Below the pieces are notes generated by a model that was not told the DNA's origin, made no database searches, and worked only from the letters and a program-made list of their open reading frames with translations. Positions 12,488 to 24,000 of a stretch of DNA of 64,000 nucleotides are shown here, piece after piece. Position 1 is the first letter of the stretch, and each line of letters starts with the position of its first letter. Source of the stretch: Entoloma clypeatum (taxonomy: Eukaryota > Basidiomycota > Agaricomycetes > Agaricales > Entolomataceae); NCBI GenBank assembly GCA_963565915.1, contig OY751489.1, forward strand, positions 3,720,001 through 3,784,000, read 5' to 3'. The position numbers were made by a program, and so were the translations under genes.

Positions 12488-13829
12488 ATGCCACCATCAC
12501 CTCCCCCTACCGAACCGCTCGCAAGCTCAGGATCGTCATCATCTCATCTCGATCTCTACTTCGGGCATGAGTTGTGTCAGTCGCCCCCAGCAGGTTCGGA
12601 CTCGGATAGCGATAGCACCGACAGTCAAGCTACACTCGAGGATGTTGAAGAGCATGGCCACCCATTGCAGCGGATGTTTCGGGTGGTCAGCCAAGGTTCG
12701 TCGTTTTGGGACTCTCGATCCATAGAATCTTCGTCACGCCTCCGGCAGGCTCGTCCGCAACATCATCGGCCATGTACGATGACTTGTGCGTCGATCGCAT
12801 TCCGCGCATGCACGTTCGCTGCATGCTGATTGCATCCATAGCGACTATGAAGGACTCATAGACGGCCTCCTGGCCAAAGCCGAGTTGTCTCGCGAGCCTT
12901 CCAACACGGTAATCCCTTGCAATCACGGAGCGATCAGTCCCTTCACTATGCTTCAGTTTATCCCCAAACCTGCCGAGGAGCCGGGGACACCTTTGATGAT
13001 CAGGTGTCTTCCACGCGACTCCAGAGAGTTTTATCTCCTCCTCGAACTGAACCATCCTGAACTCCGACAAGACCCGTGGAATCCCGTACCACACGTATTG
13101 CATGCCGTCGAACGGGAGGACGAAGCCTACATTTGTATGGACCAGCTCTACCCTTACGACAAACCTCCCTTCAAGAAAGTTGCCAATTACATTGATTTCA
13201 TACGGCAAATTCTCGAAGTGTGTCTCCTTGTGAATTTGGTTCAAGACTCCCAAGTCACATTTGACTACAGGGTTTAACGTTCCTCCATGAGCTTCAAATA
13301 GCACATGTATCATTCCAAGACCTATCATGTTTCATGATCGATCTCAGCTGTGCTCCGAATGGCTGTTCACTACCCAATCAATTCGACAGAACCATGTATC
13401 CCGTGAGATATTACTTCACCGACCTCTCCAAAGCCCGTAAAATACAAGCGTCGCCCAATTCGACAAATTTCACCCCCCCAAACATGACACCTTTCCGGCA
13501 CGATGTCCAGGATTGCGGGGTGATGATAGATTGGTTGATATCCCATGTTCGTCCCACCATATTCCTTCTTCCGCGATGTCCTCGATGAACATGCCCAGGT
13601 TCCACGCATCGAGACCAAATTCAAGTCGTTAGTCAAAGCAATGACCGTGGGCGGTTTTGGAGCCGAAGAGTCGCGGAAGCTCTTCGAGGCGCTTTGCAAA
13701 TCCTTGGACGCGTCAACGCTCAATACTGACACCCCAGTCCCTCAGCAGAACGTGAAGAGGAATAGTGCCTTTTGCATACCTACGTCAAACACCCCTGTTC
13801 TGCAAATACAACCATCCGTATCGAGGTAG
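12488..13829 (+). CDS. Protein-kinase-like (probable pseudokinase) gene, model uncertain
   Basis: The downstream half is clear: PRDSREFYLLLELNHPELRQ, then DPWNPVPHVLHAVEREDE and YICMDQLYPYDKPPF; an intron near 13219-13272; GLTFLHELQIAHVSFQDLSC with FMIDLS (position of the catalytic loop), YPVRYYFTDLSKARKI (position of the DFG loop), RHDVQDCGVMIDWLISH; an intron at 13547-13598; VPRIETKFKSLVKAMTVGGF to the stop at 13829. This matches a kinase-fold family common in Agaricomycetes, but HRD and DFG are not intact, so catalytic activity is doubtful. Exon 1 (12488-about 12695) is Ser/Asp/Pro-rich. Between 12696 and 12850 three frames carry plausible coding (one reads MYDDLCVDRIPRMHVRCML then IASIATMKDS and hits a stop). 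I could not join them with normal introns, so a frameshift is possible. Confidence 0.6.
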
Positions 13830-14213
13830 TAAAGTCCAAGCAAAGGGTGGGCTCATAAATGATCGTATGGTATTCATGACAGGTGAATCGGTTCAAAACC
13901 CTCGGTGCGTAGTCCCCTGATCAAACCAGCTTGAGTATCTCTTCCAAGAGCGGAAGATCGAAGAAAGTCGGGTGAACCTCCCAGACGTTGGCAGGGCTCA
14001 GCTCGTCCCTGCCTGTAGATACTTATTCTTCCCATGGAATGAGGCCAAAGTTCACCAGCCATCTAGAGACCGGGTCTGTATCGAGGTGCATTGGTCAATC
14101 TTACATTCTCGCGTCGCATTAGAAGGCAAACAACTTGAACTTGGCTATAGAGGGATCGGAATTTGGTGTGTCAAGGATGGCCAATACATTGTATGCTTAT
14201 GGGCATATTTCTT
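13830..14213. other. Convergent intergenic stretch
   Basis: 384 bp between the stop of the kinase-like gene (plus) and the stop of BTB gene 2 (minus). Presumably two 3' ends; no gene or repeat recognised. Confidence 0.4.
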
Positions 14214-15388
14214 CTACTCCTCTCCCTCCTCTCCCTCTCCCTTCTCCTCCTCCTCCTCCTCCAACTCTTCCCACGGGGGAAGCCCAAAGCATGATGGCAA
14301 CATATCCCACAATTCCCGTCGTCCACATTCGAATCGGATCTTTGCTGAACCCAAACAGTTATGACAAAGATTTTTCACCTCCGGAAAGTTCCCATCCTCG
14401 ATCCAGTCGTGCCAAGTACCCAACCCGACGATGGTTTTGCAGTCAACAAGAGAGAACCTGGTCCGCAACTTCAAAACAGTCTCTCGACACTTGCGTTCTG
14501 GACGACAGGATATCGACGGTGGCTCGACAGGTCGCTCGGTCCATCTGAAAGTATGCTCCAGTTGCGCTTGGTGGAATTTTACGAGCCCTTGTAAACAACT
14601 AATTTGGTCAGGGGGGGAAAGCTTCACTAGTTTCCCATCGGAATTGGATCTTCCATTGATTATTTCATCCTACACAATGTATGAGACCGCACAAACAGAA
14701 ATGGCGCCGTCGGGGAACTTACTGTATCGTACGTGGTGATGCAAACGAGATACGCAGCGGGTAGCATGATCCTCAGATTATTTTCCCGGGCAATAATGAC
14801 TGAAACGATGGAGTATGTGTCGTCCACCGCGATCGCGATGAATCTGTGTTGGGCCAGATCCCAACCCTCCAAAGTGCTAGGTAAATCTGCCCTAAGCCGT
14901 TTACAGACATCTTTTCGGAGGAGTGCACAGTCATATTTGTTACTGAACCGGAGGATGGCAGCGATCGAGGATAACTCCATGTGTTCAACGTGAAACCACC
15001 TTGACAAAATTTTAGCCTGAAGTTGTCATATGATGGATAATGAGGGGGCTGGTCTTTACCGATGATCGTATATGGCTTTCAAAAATGTTTCTACGTCCCT
15101 CGTCGTATCAGAAAGGTGGACAACTTGGCACCCCTCAATGGTTGGTTCGTCCAGAGGTTGTGGGAGCTTGAACATATCGTTGAAGACGGTGGATTCGGAG
15201 GAAAGCATGGTCTTGTGAACACGAAACTGCATTCCTGCTGTCTCAAGGATAACGCTGCCGTCCTCAAACCAGAAAAACTTGCAGCGCATTATTGCTTGTG
15301 GCGTAGGGTTGGCATCTGAAACAGACCGAGGCGACGTTCTTCGACGTTTGGAGGGCACTGTAGTCGAAGTCTGCAATGATTCCGCCAT
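14214..15388 (-). CDS. BTB/POZ domain protein, copy 2
   Basis: Exons 15060-15388, 14723-14999 and 14214-14669, with in-frame GT..AG introns. The N-terminus has the basic patch PSKRRRTSPRS (possible nuclear signal), then BTB core FEDGSVILETAGMQFRVHKT, SESTVFNDMFKLPQPLDEP, VVHLSDTTRDVETFLKAIYD. Exon 2: FSNKYDCALLRKDVCKRLRA and NNLRIMLPAAYLVC. Exon 3: LVKFHQAQLEHTFRW, paired Cys segments (CRPERKC; LCHNCL), ELWDMLPSCFGLPPWEEL and an unusually acidic Glu-rich end. First of four tandem minus-strand copies; only 173 bp lie between its ATG and the stop of copy 3. The shared 18-bp element is 8 nt upstream of the ATG. Likely a protein-interaction adaptor; partner unknown. Confidence 0.87.
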
Positions 15389-15396
15389 GATCCCGT

Positions 15397-15414
15397 GCGA
15401 CGCGACTTGTCACA
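15397..15414 (-). promoter_or_regulatory. Shared BTB upstream element, copy 2
   Basis: Plus-strand match to GCRACGCGACNTGTCACA, ending 8 nt upstream of the ATG of BTB copy 2. The same element precedes copies 3, 4 and 5. Confidence 0.5.
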
Positions 15415-15561
15415 ACATGTGATGCTATATTATCTGATCATCATCAGATTACGAAAAGAAAAATCTACATAAACCTCTGCCAAAGACTTCTGGATCGATC
15501 TTGCTGGATACACAAAGAAATCGATGAAAGCCTACTTCTAGCCTTGCGGTTCAGCTTCTTT

Positions 15562-16698
15562 CTAGAGCTCCCCCCATGACGGAAGGCCAAAGAACAAAGG
15601 TAACAGTTTCCATAATTGTCTTCGACCACTTTCAAACGCCGAGTAGGCCGCGCTCAAGCACCGAGTACATAGACCACGGCTCTGTGGAAAATGCTCGAGC
15701 CAGGAATCCCAAGTGCTCAGGCCCATTATGCCTATAGAATTAACAGGGGAGAACGTGGCCTTTAAATGCAATAAGGTTGAACTGCACTTGAATCGTTTGG
15801 AACACGATTGAGAAGGAGGGATGTCATGCTGTTGAAACCATTTGAGGGAATGGATACATTCAGCCTGTTGAAGTTTAACGAGTCCAGAAACACATATGAT
15901 TTGGTCACGAAGAGAGAGTTTGACAAGTTTCCTGTTGATGTTATATTCCCCTTTGAGGAGCGTATCTTTCAGGGGGGTTTAAGAATACATATACAAGGAT
16001 AAAAACAATTCCCTCACGATAGAATAGGCATTGAGACATAGGAGATATGCAGCGGGTAATATGATGTCAGATTGTTTTCCCGAGTGACGACGACGGCGGT
16101 GATGGCGAATGCATTGTCAGCTTCGATCACGGTGTAGTCCGCTTGCCTATCCCATTCATCTAAGGTTTTCGGAAGCTCGGTTGTAAGACGTCTACAAACA
16201 CCCATTCAGATAAGCGGACACTCATATTTGTTACTCAAACGTAGGATAGCCGAGATAGAAGGCAAATCCATCTTTTCCGCGTGGAACCACCTTTGCATGA
16301 AGAGAATTAGGTGCGATTCAATTACAATAAAGGTGAAGCCCTCCGCACCAATGATTGTATATGGACTTCAAGAACAGCTCTAGCTCGCGACGGGTATCCG
16401 ACAGATGTACGATTGGGCACCCTTCGATCATGGGCTCATTCCGCGGCTGGGGGACCTTGAATAGGTCTTTAAAGACAATAGATTCCGAGGAGAGCGTGCT
16501 TTTGTGAACACGGAACTGGGCCTGTTCTGCCTGCAGGATAATATTACCGTCCTCAATCCAGAAAGCGTCCGATCGCGATACTGGCGTTGTAGTCGTGGTT
16601 TTTGGTGAAGATGTTTCATTTGCAGGTCGAGGACGAGATGACGCTCTCCGACGTTTAGCAGGAGGTGATGTCCCTGAGGACTGTGGCTTTGTGTCCAT
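15562..16698 (-). pseudogene. BTB/POZ pseudogene, copy 3
   Basis: Same three-exon plan as its neighbours. Exon 1 (16349-16698) is intact: PPAKRRRASSRPRP, FWIEDGNIILQAEQAQFRVH, SESIVFKDLFKVPQPRNEP. Exon 2 carries two lesions. After LRLSNKYECPLI there is a TGA where paralogues have Arg (LLRRDV). After TRENNL a one-base loss shifts the frame; the old frame continues as IILPAAYLLCLNAYSI. Exon 3 (15562-about 15960) is open: LVKLSLRDQIICVSGLVKLQ, GLSTWDSWLEHFPQSRGLC, ELWKLLPLFFGLP-like end (here QLWKLLPLFFGLPSWGEL). Recent decay: the rest is well preserved and the upstream element is kept. Confidence 0.82.
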
Positions 16699-16750
16699 CG
16701 CCCTGGAATGGTTTCAGGCAGAGACAACGTCACGGTGTTCCAAATGTCAT

Positions 16751-16768
16751 GCAACGCGACCTGTCACA
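16751..16768 (-). promoter_or_regulatory. Shared BTB upstream element, copy 3
   Basis: Plus-strand GCAACGCGACCTGTCACA, about 52 nt upstream of the pseudogene ATG; preceded by TGTCAT, so the site resembles a pair of TGTCA half-sites around a GC-rich core. Confidence 0.5.
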
Positions 16769-16864
16769 AATCCTAGATTACTAGTACAGCAGAGATGATT
16801 CAAGGAAGATAGTCGAGTATGACATGCATTAAGTGAATAGTTATTTGGGTTTTTTTTCTCCGTC

Positions 16865-18060
16865 CTATGACTGAAGATCAGTCATCAACTTCTGAGAGAG
16901 AAGGAAAATATGTTCGCACCACGCCTCAGACTCCTTCCTCAGCTCTTCCCATGTCGGAAGCCCAAAGAATGATGGCAATAACTCCCACAACTTCGCTCGA
17001 CCAGTTTTGAACTCACTCTCTGCCGCCTCCATGCATTTTGAGCAAAGGGAGTCGCTCTCTTGGAAATGCGTACTGTCAATCCAGTTCTCCCAGGGAAGTA
17101 AGCCGACCATGCTTTCTTGATCGAAAGACGTGAATTCTTTGGAAATCAAACGGGTCAGATTCTGTTGACACTTATGGGGCCGAGAACAAGAGTCGGAAGG
17201 TGGCTTGTCCTGCATGAGCCATTTGAAAGAATACTCTAACTGAGTTCTGTGGTATTTCACCAGCCCACCCAAGCAGATACCTTGGTCAGTAGGCGAAAGT
17301 TTCCAAAGGCTTCCGCCTCCCCTGTCATATCCTTTGAGTATTTCGTCCTGGGTTTCAAATCAGAATGCAAAAATGGAAAATGTTACTGAAAGGAAAAAAA
17401 CGTACAACAGAGAAATCCGTGATACACCGAAGGTATGCAGCTGGCAATTTGATCCTCAAATTGATCTCATAAGCAATCGCAATAGAAGTGTCAGTCAATC
17501 TCCCGTCCAACTCGATAGCAATGTTGTTTTCTCTAACACCTTCCCAGGCATCCAATGTGTCAGGAAGTTCAGCTAGAAGCCGTCGAGCGACGTCTCTACC
17601 AAGGAGCGGACAGATATATTTATTGCTCAACCGCAAGATGGCTGCAACGGTCAGAGAATTCATCAATTTCGCATGAAACCACCTTCAAGAACATGAGAAA
17701 AACAATACTAGGCCTATAGGCCATGAGGAATGGGAATTCGTGATACCGATGGTCATACATGGCCTTCAAGAAATACTCCACATCCTCCTGCGCATCAGAT
17801 TGGTGCACTGTTTGGCATCCCTCGACCATCGGCTCGCCCGGGGGCTCAGGAAGCGCGAACATATCCCTGAAAACGGTGGATTCAGATGACAGCGTGCTCT
17901 TGTGGACGCGATATTGCATGTCGCCAGCTTGGAGAATGACGTTGCCGTCACTGATCCAGAAAGCTTCGGATCGCACGACCGGCAGTGTATTAGCAGGTGT
18001 GGCCTCGATCCCAGGAGGAGAGGTTCTACGACGTTTCGCTGGGGGTGTTAAATTTGCCAT
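16865..18060 (-). CDS. BTB/POZ domain protein, copy 4
   Basis: Exons 17747-18060, 17406-17682 and 16865-17347, all joining in frame. Start chosen at 18060 (MANLTPPAKRRRTSPPG), aligned with the paralogues; an in-frame ATG at 18132 would place the shared element inside the coding region. BTB core: ISDGNVILQAGDMQYRVHKS, STVFRDMFALPEPPGEP, QSDAQEDVEYFLKAMYDHR. Exon 2: LRLSNKYICPLLGRDVARRL and INLRIKLPAAYLRC. Exon 3: LVKYHRTQLEYSFKWL, CSRPHKCQQNL, LCSKCMEAAESEFKTGRAKL, LLPSFFGLPTWEEL. Shares a predicted nuclear-type basic patch and paired Cys in the C-terminal part. Intact; 166 bp from pseudogene copy 3. Confidence 0.87.
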
Positions 18061-18773
18061 GGCTTGAAGCGAAAGGTGAGTCAATGTCACGCAACGCGAC
18101 TCATCACACGCGTCACGGGCCGGGCCTTCCACCGCTTATACTTGGGTCTACGATGGCAGCCCCATCCCACACTTCACAGATCGCTTGGAACGTTCTCAGT
18201 ACTTGCCATCTTATCCGCGGTATGGGTCATAATATACTACTTCATCCGATTTTCCACCATGACTCTTCAGCCTTTTATACCAGTACCGTAGCAACAATCA
18301 GAAGCGCACTTGAACTTAGCGTGAATGCATGTTCGGTCTTTCGTGCAAACTCCAAAATACCTCTTTTCTATGTTTTGTCATCTCCAGATTTGATCATGGT
18401 AGAGTCGTAGACTTGGATAACCACGGCTGCTGCGGAAAATCTCCAGAACTCCGAAGGGCCTTTGAGCTTCTGTGACGCGATGAAGGTAGTGTTCTCCGCC
18501 GGGGTTCGACGGCTCTCCCCAAGGATATAGTAGGGACGGGAGATTTCTTCCTAACGAGTTTGGTATCGAAGTAGCGAATGATTGGAAGGGGTTGAGCAGA
18601 GGGGCCAACACCATGGACGATGGATTCCAAACGCTCGATGCCTTGTTTCCTCTTCTGCAACAGGGCTACATAAAACAAGCCCCCATCCGGAGAACCACCC
18701 GCTTCGTCACAGGTCCGATCGAAAGAGACCGACGGTCGAATCAAGATTCCTGCAACCTAGGTGGGACTCGACG
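18061..18773. other. Gene-free spacer within the BTB cluster
   Basis: 713 bp between the ATG of BTB copy 4 and the stop of copy 5. It holds the copy-4 upstream element (separate entry). A 116-codon minus-strand open frame at 18394-18744 has no ATG near its start and no recognisable homology. Otherwise nothing seen. Confidence 0.4.
18091..18108 (-). promoter_or_regulatory. Shared BTB upstream element, copy 4
   Basis: Plus-strand GCAACGCGACTCATCACA, 30 nt upstream of the ATG of BTB copy 4 and preceded by TGTCAC at 18085-18090. Confidence 0.45.
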
Positions 18774-19994
18774 TTAGTAGACACAAAAGCAACAGGAACG
18801 AGCAGTTGCATACAACGCTTCAGCCTCCATCCTCAGCTCTGGCCACGTCGGAAGCCCAAAAAACGAGGGCAACAATTCCCATAGCTCCTCTCTTCCGACT
18901 TCAAACTTGGCCCTCGCCACATCCAAGCAATTTTGACAGAGCTTCTGACAATCCTCAAAATGCGTGTTTTTGATCCAGACATCCCAAGAGACCATTCCTA
19001 CGACGCTCAAACGGTCAATCAAAGAGAATTTGGTGCACAAGCGCAGCAAGTGCCGTCGACACTCGCGTCGTTGAAGACAGCACGTGGAAACCGGTGCGTC
19101 TGTTTGTGTGGCCCATTCGAAAGTATATCGCAATTGCGCTTGGTGAAGTTTGATGAGCGCGAAGAAGCAAATGCTCTGGTCAGAAGAAGGAAGCTTCCCA
19201 ACTGAACCGTCTTCCTTGTCATGACCATTAAGTATTTCATCCTATGTACAAGGTTCATGGACATCGAACTTCAGGCGGAAGATAATTAACAAGAACTTAC
19301 GACGGTAAACTCCAGCAGGCACTGCATGTATGCAACAGGCAATATGATCCTAAAATTGTTCTCGTGTGCAAGAGCGATAGAAGAAAGCGAGAACACGCCA
19401 TTCATCTGGATGGCAAGGTAGGTTTCTTGCGTAGCATTCCAGCCCTCCAAGGTACTTGGAAAATCGGTTGTAAGTCGTCCACAGACATCCCTCCGGAGGA
19501 GAGGACAGTTGTACTTGTTGCTTAAGCGAAAGATAGCGGAAATTGCGGGCATCTGCATCAGCTTCGCGTGGAACCACCTTTAAATGAAGAAATATCCATA
19601 TTAAGAGTGATTCTTTGCTGTCAAAGTGGAGAAGTGGACGATACCGATGGTCGTAAATGGCCTTGAGAAAGAACTCCACGTCCTCCGGTGGTTCGGATAA
19701 ATGCACGACTGGACACCCGTCAAGCAACGGCTCGTTGGGAGGCTGAGGGAGCTCAAACATGTCGGTAAAAACGGTAGATTCAGAGGATAGAATGCTCTTG
19801 TGGACGCGAAATTGGGTCTGGCCAGCTTGAAGAATAACGTTCCCGTCCTTCATCCATATGACTTGGGACGGCACAACCAGTGGCTGGGAACTTGAAGTAG
19901 CAGGGTTTCTGGAGATAGAATCGGTTCCATTGGATGAGGTTCTGCGGCGTTTCGCTGGCGGAGCGATATTCGACGAATCCGAGGACTCTTTCAT
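18774..19994 (-). CDS. BTB/POZ domain protein, copy 5
   Basis: Exons 19645-19994, 19301-19577 and 18774-19241. MKESSDSSNIAPPAKRRRTS opens with the same basic patch as copies 2-4. BTB core: MKDGNVILQAGQTQFRVHKS, SESTVFTDMFELPQPPNEP, VVHLSEPPEDVEFFLKAIYD. Exon 2: FRLSNKYNCPLLRRDVCGRL and NNFRIILPVAYMQC. Exon 3: LIKLHQAQLRYTFEW, CCLQRRECRRHLLRL, LCQNCLDVARAKFEVGREEL, LLPSFFGLPTWPEL. Intact. It is the most upstream member of the tandem array; about 215 bp beyond its ATG the hAT element begins. Confidence 0.87.
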
Positions 19995-20013
19995 TGAAGA
20001 GTGGAAGTGTCAC

Positions 20014-20031
20014 GCGACGGGACGTGTCACA
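20014..20031 (-). promoter_or_regulatory. Shared BTB upstream element, copy 5
   Basis: Plus-strand GCGACGGGACGTGTCACA, 19 nt upstream of the ATG of BTB copy 5, with TGTCAC directly before it. One core base differs from copies 2-4. Confidence 0.45.
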
Positions 20032-20200
20032 CTTGCACCCGAAGTTCGGATTGCTACTTGGTAGTTCAAGTTGTCTATCCAAGTGGCCTCTGACTCATTT
20101 CTGCAACAATCGCGACAGATATTACGGCGTCTACGGGATACACCATTGGACAGGTACGACACGTCTGTTCGTACTGATCATCAATCTGTGATTCAGACCT

Positions 20201-20208
20201 TCGCGAGC
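20201..20208. repeat. hAT target-site duplication, left
   Basis: TCGCGAGC, identical to 35441-35448; directly abuts the left inverted repeat. Confidence 0.9.
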
Positions 20209-20701
20209 CAGTGTTGTTACTGACCCGGGTTATAAACTTTTGGGTCAGTGAGGGTCATTTGAGGATTGAAATGACCGTCTCTGACCCAGGGTCAGTTGGG
20301 TCAAAAGGTCCAAACCATGAAAAAATTGATTTAGGAGTGAAATAACGACGGTCAGTAGTCTACTTCGTCAAATCTATGGGGCAGGACGGGGATAAGACAC
20401 CATCTGGCCCATTTACAAGACCATCTGTACGAGTAGCTTCCCGCTGGTTATCTAATTGGGTAAGTAACTCATAAAAGACCATTTCTTTGTGGTAGTGTTT
20501 TTTCCCAGTATCCCAAAACATGTTCCACCCCTTCTCGACAGACCAGTTGAATAGATCTTCGATAGTGAAATGGTACTTCTTCCCAAAGTAAACGTGGATC
20601 TAAAGGGTTTTCAGATAGTTGTCTGGTGAAAGATTTCATGGAAAGCCAACCTGCCGCGTTGTGCACGTCGAATGTCCAACTGGTTCCGAATCGACAATGG
20701 C

Positions 20702-20971
20702 TGTAAGCGGGACCTAGAACACGTAAGGACCGTGTAAATCCTCAGAGGGTCCAAGAGAACAACGACTCTATAATGCATACCTAGAACACGTAAGGACCGT
20801 GTAACTAGTGGTATATAAGTATACAGAGGAGTGGATGAAGACAACAATACACTTACATCCTCAGAGGGTCCAAGAGAACAACGACTGAGGATGTAAGGTA
20901 TCGATTGTCGATATATATATGGAGGACGCGATCACGTGGGCAGAGCGATGATATATGACGTATGTCCAACA
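20702..20971 (-). repeat. Copia-1 3' LTR
   Basis: 270 bp, identical to 26343-26612. Internally modular: a module beginning ACCTAGAACACGTAAGGACC and one beginning TCCTCAGAGGGTCCAAGAGA each occur twice. Confidence 0.95.
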
Positions 20972-21028
20972 CACCCCCATCAGCGCGACGGAATGAACGT
21001 GAGGGAGGAAAATATATGAGTAAGGTAG

Positions 21029-24000
21029 TCAAGAACGACGAACCAGGCCCAGGGATTTACAGTGTTTCTCATGTAATGCTGGTGGTAAGGCTTTGGTGAA
21101 GATGTCGGCGACCATGTCAACTGTTGAAACCCAGGACGTCTCGAAGGCACCGGAGTTGACGAGGTTACGAAGGAAGTGGTGACGGACGTCGATGTGTTTC
21201 GTTCTATTGTTAATGGCATCCGATTCTGCTAGGTGTATAGCGCTCTGATTGTCACATAAGATGGGGAAAGGGCGCGGTATGGGTAACTTGGTACCGTCGA
21301 GGAAAGATCGGATGGCCATCGCCGCACGAAAGCATCCGCCCAGTGAGAGGTATTCTGCCTCTGTGGATGACAGTGCGACAGTCTTCTGTTTGCTCGCTGA
21401 ATAGTCGACGAGGGATCCAAAGAGGAAGATCGCGTAGCCTGAGATACTGCGGCGGTCTACGGCGTCGGAAGCCCAATCAGCATCAGAGAATCCACAGTCG
21501 GTCGGGAGGATCAGGGCATCTCGTGGACCGACAGGTTGCTGGTCGAAGTTAAACTCGAGCGCAAAATCGAGGGTTCCACGTAGGTATCGTAAGACTCCCT
21601 TGGCCGCTAGCATGTGGGCACGGGTGGGGTTCGAGTTGTACTGACCAAGAGCTGACGCTGCATAGGATATGTCCGGGCGCGTGCAAATGGCAAGGTAAAG
21701 GAGGGACCCAACCAGTCGCTGGTAGTTGACCTTCAATTCGTCATCCGGGATGTCAGGTAGAGCATTGGGCGGCGCCAGTGGTAATGCATGGAGAGGATGT
21801 CGTAACGGGACCGGAGAGGTGTGGGCATTCATTAAGTTGTGCGCGGTAAGTAGGTCCACAATGAACGGGCGTTGCGATAGCCATAGCTTCCGTTCGTTAA
21901 GGTCTCTCGTGATCCGAATTCCCAGGTAAAGTGAGGCAGGACCTTGGTCTATTACCTCGATGCGCTCGTTCATCCTCCTCAGTACCCAGTCGTAGAGCTC
22001 CATCGAGTTTGTGGCCACAAGACCGTCGTCGACGTGGACCGGCATGATGATCGTGAGGTCTTCTCCTGTGGTCGGCATGGTTATGGATGGGTGTGGTGGT
22101 GATGAGTAACGTGCAATGAAAACCGCCTGATCAATCTCGCAGGGTACGAACCCGATTTGCTCTAAGATGGACCGGAGGAGGAGGTAGAACTCCCGAGATG
22201 ATTGTCGCAGTCCGTAGATCGCCCGCTTCACGAGCATGCAATTGTGCTCAGGTCCCATACCAGGGAGTGCGAAGCCAGGTATGTTCTTGCAGTAGATGAT
22301 GTGTGACAGCGGTGCATTGAGGAACGCCGTCTTGCAGTCGTACGTAAGGATGAACCACCCCTTGTTGGTAGCGAAGGCGAGGACGATCCTGAGGCTACTC
22401 AAACGAGCAACTGGCGCGTAAGTTTTCCCATAGTCTTCCAGGCCCTGGAGGAAACCCAGAGCTACCAGTCGAGCCTTCTCTTTACCCACTATGATAGTGC
22501 CATCTGGATTGTACTTGTATGCGTAGCACCAGCGGACGCCAATAGCCTTGCGACCAGGGGGTAAAACCGCCGGTTCGAATACCTCACGTTCGACCAGGCT
22601 ATCGAATTCTCGGTGCATCGCGGAGTTCCAGGTCGCCGAATCAGGACGCGCCGACGCTTCACGGGAGTTATCTGGTGGTTTCGTCAGATCAAACTTGCGT
22701 GGTAGGCGTGTGGGATCCGGGAAAGCGGCGTAGCACTGTTGTTCGATAATGGTGGAGAGCTCAAGTGCATATGTATCGTCGTAGGTATCAGCCGACGTGG
22801 AGGCTGAGGCGAGTAGGGCGAGGAATTCATCATGTGCTGTTCGGAGTGGGTCGGTAGGTGATACTGGAATCGGAAGAGCAGCACCCCCATGAGTAGGGAT
22901 GTCACCCCCAGGAACCAGGCGGGTTTCAGGCGGCCGGCGAGCATTGCGTTCCTGGATGGTCTCTGGTATTGAGGGAGGGGCGATACGAGTACGCGTTGGG
23001 CGAGGTAATGGCGGGATGGACAATGTAGGAGCAGGGTTACGTACCAATGGTGAGCGTCTCAGCATTCCACGGTCGTTCTCGTCGAAGATGACATCCCTGG
23101 CAAAGTGGTAGGAGCCATCACCAGTAGCCCGGATGCGCCAACCTATCCTGTTCTCCTCGTAGCCAAGGAAAATAGCCTCGAAACGTCGCGGACTACCAGG
23201 GGTTCGCTTCTCCGGAGGTATGAAGGCCCAACACCGACACCCCCATGCGCGAAGATGGGAAAGATCTGGTTTAGCGCGTTTATAAAGTTCATAAGGCGTG
23301 ACATCTGGTGGTAGTGCTTTGGACGGGAGTCGGTTGCGTAAGTATTGCGTGGTCGTAACCGCATCCATGAAGAATGTGTCTGATAGTCCAGAGTCAGCGA
23401 GGAGTGTCTGGGCGCCATCGGTGAGAGTGCGTATGAAGCGCTCCGCGGTTCCGTTCTGGGAGTGGGCATAAGGTACCGTTTGCTGAACGGAGATACCCTT
23501 GGAGCTAAAGTGGTTCCCTAACATACCCTTGATGAACTCCAAGGCACCATCACATCGGACAGACTTGACCAGTGAACCTGTTTGACGCTCGACCTCAGAC
23601 TCCACGAGGAGATACTTTTCGTAAGCCTGGCTTTTCTTGGATAATGGGTATGTGAACCCAAAGTGTGTGTAAGAGTCCAGGATGCTGACGAAGTAAGTGT
23701 TACCCGCCGGTGACTGTGTCGGGAAAGGACCACATATATCCATGTGTAGTAGTTCACCTGGGTGTTCCGCGCGCCGGTGGTGTGAGGCAAACGGTTGTTG
23801 GGGGCACTTTCCTACTATGCAGGAGACGCAGTGTTCTCGTCCGCCCGGTCCTTTGAATGTGACGCCCTTCACTATATCCTTCATGAGGATGTTACGTGTC
23901 GTCTCAGCACTGGCATGACCTAGGCGTCGGTGCCAAAGGTGGAACGTCTCCGCGACAGGCACAAAGGTGATCGTATTGGGTATATGCCCTGAAGGAGCCA

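Noticed and set aside
12687..13328. 213-codon antisense frame over the kinase-like gene
   Set aside because: The plus strand has recognisable kinase-fold blocks with splice sites; the antisense frame has none.
18394..18744. 116-codon minus-strand frame between BTB copies 4 and 5
   Set aside because: Begins at a TTG with no nearby ATG, no homology or splice evidence.
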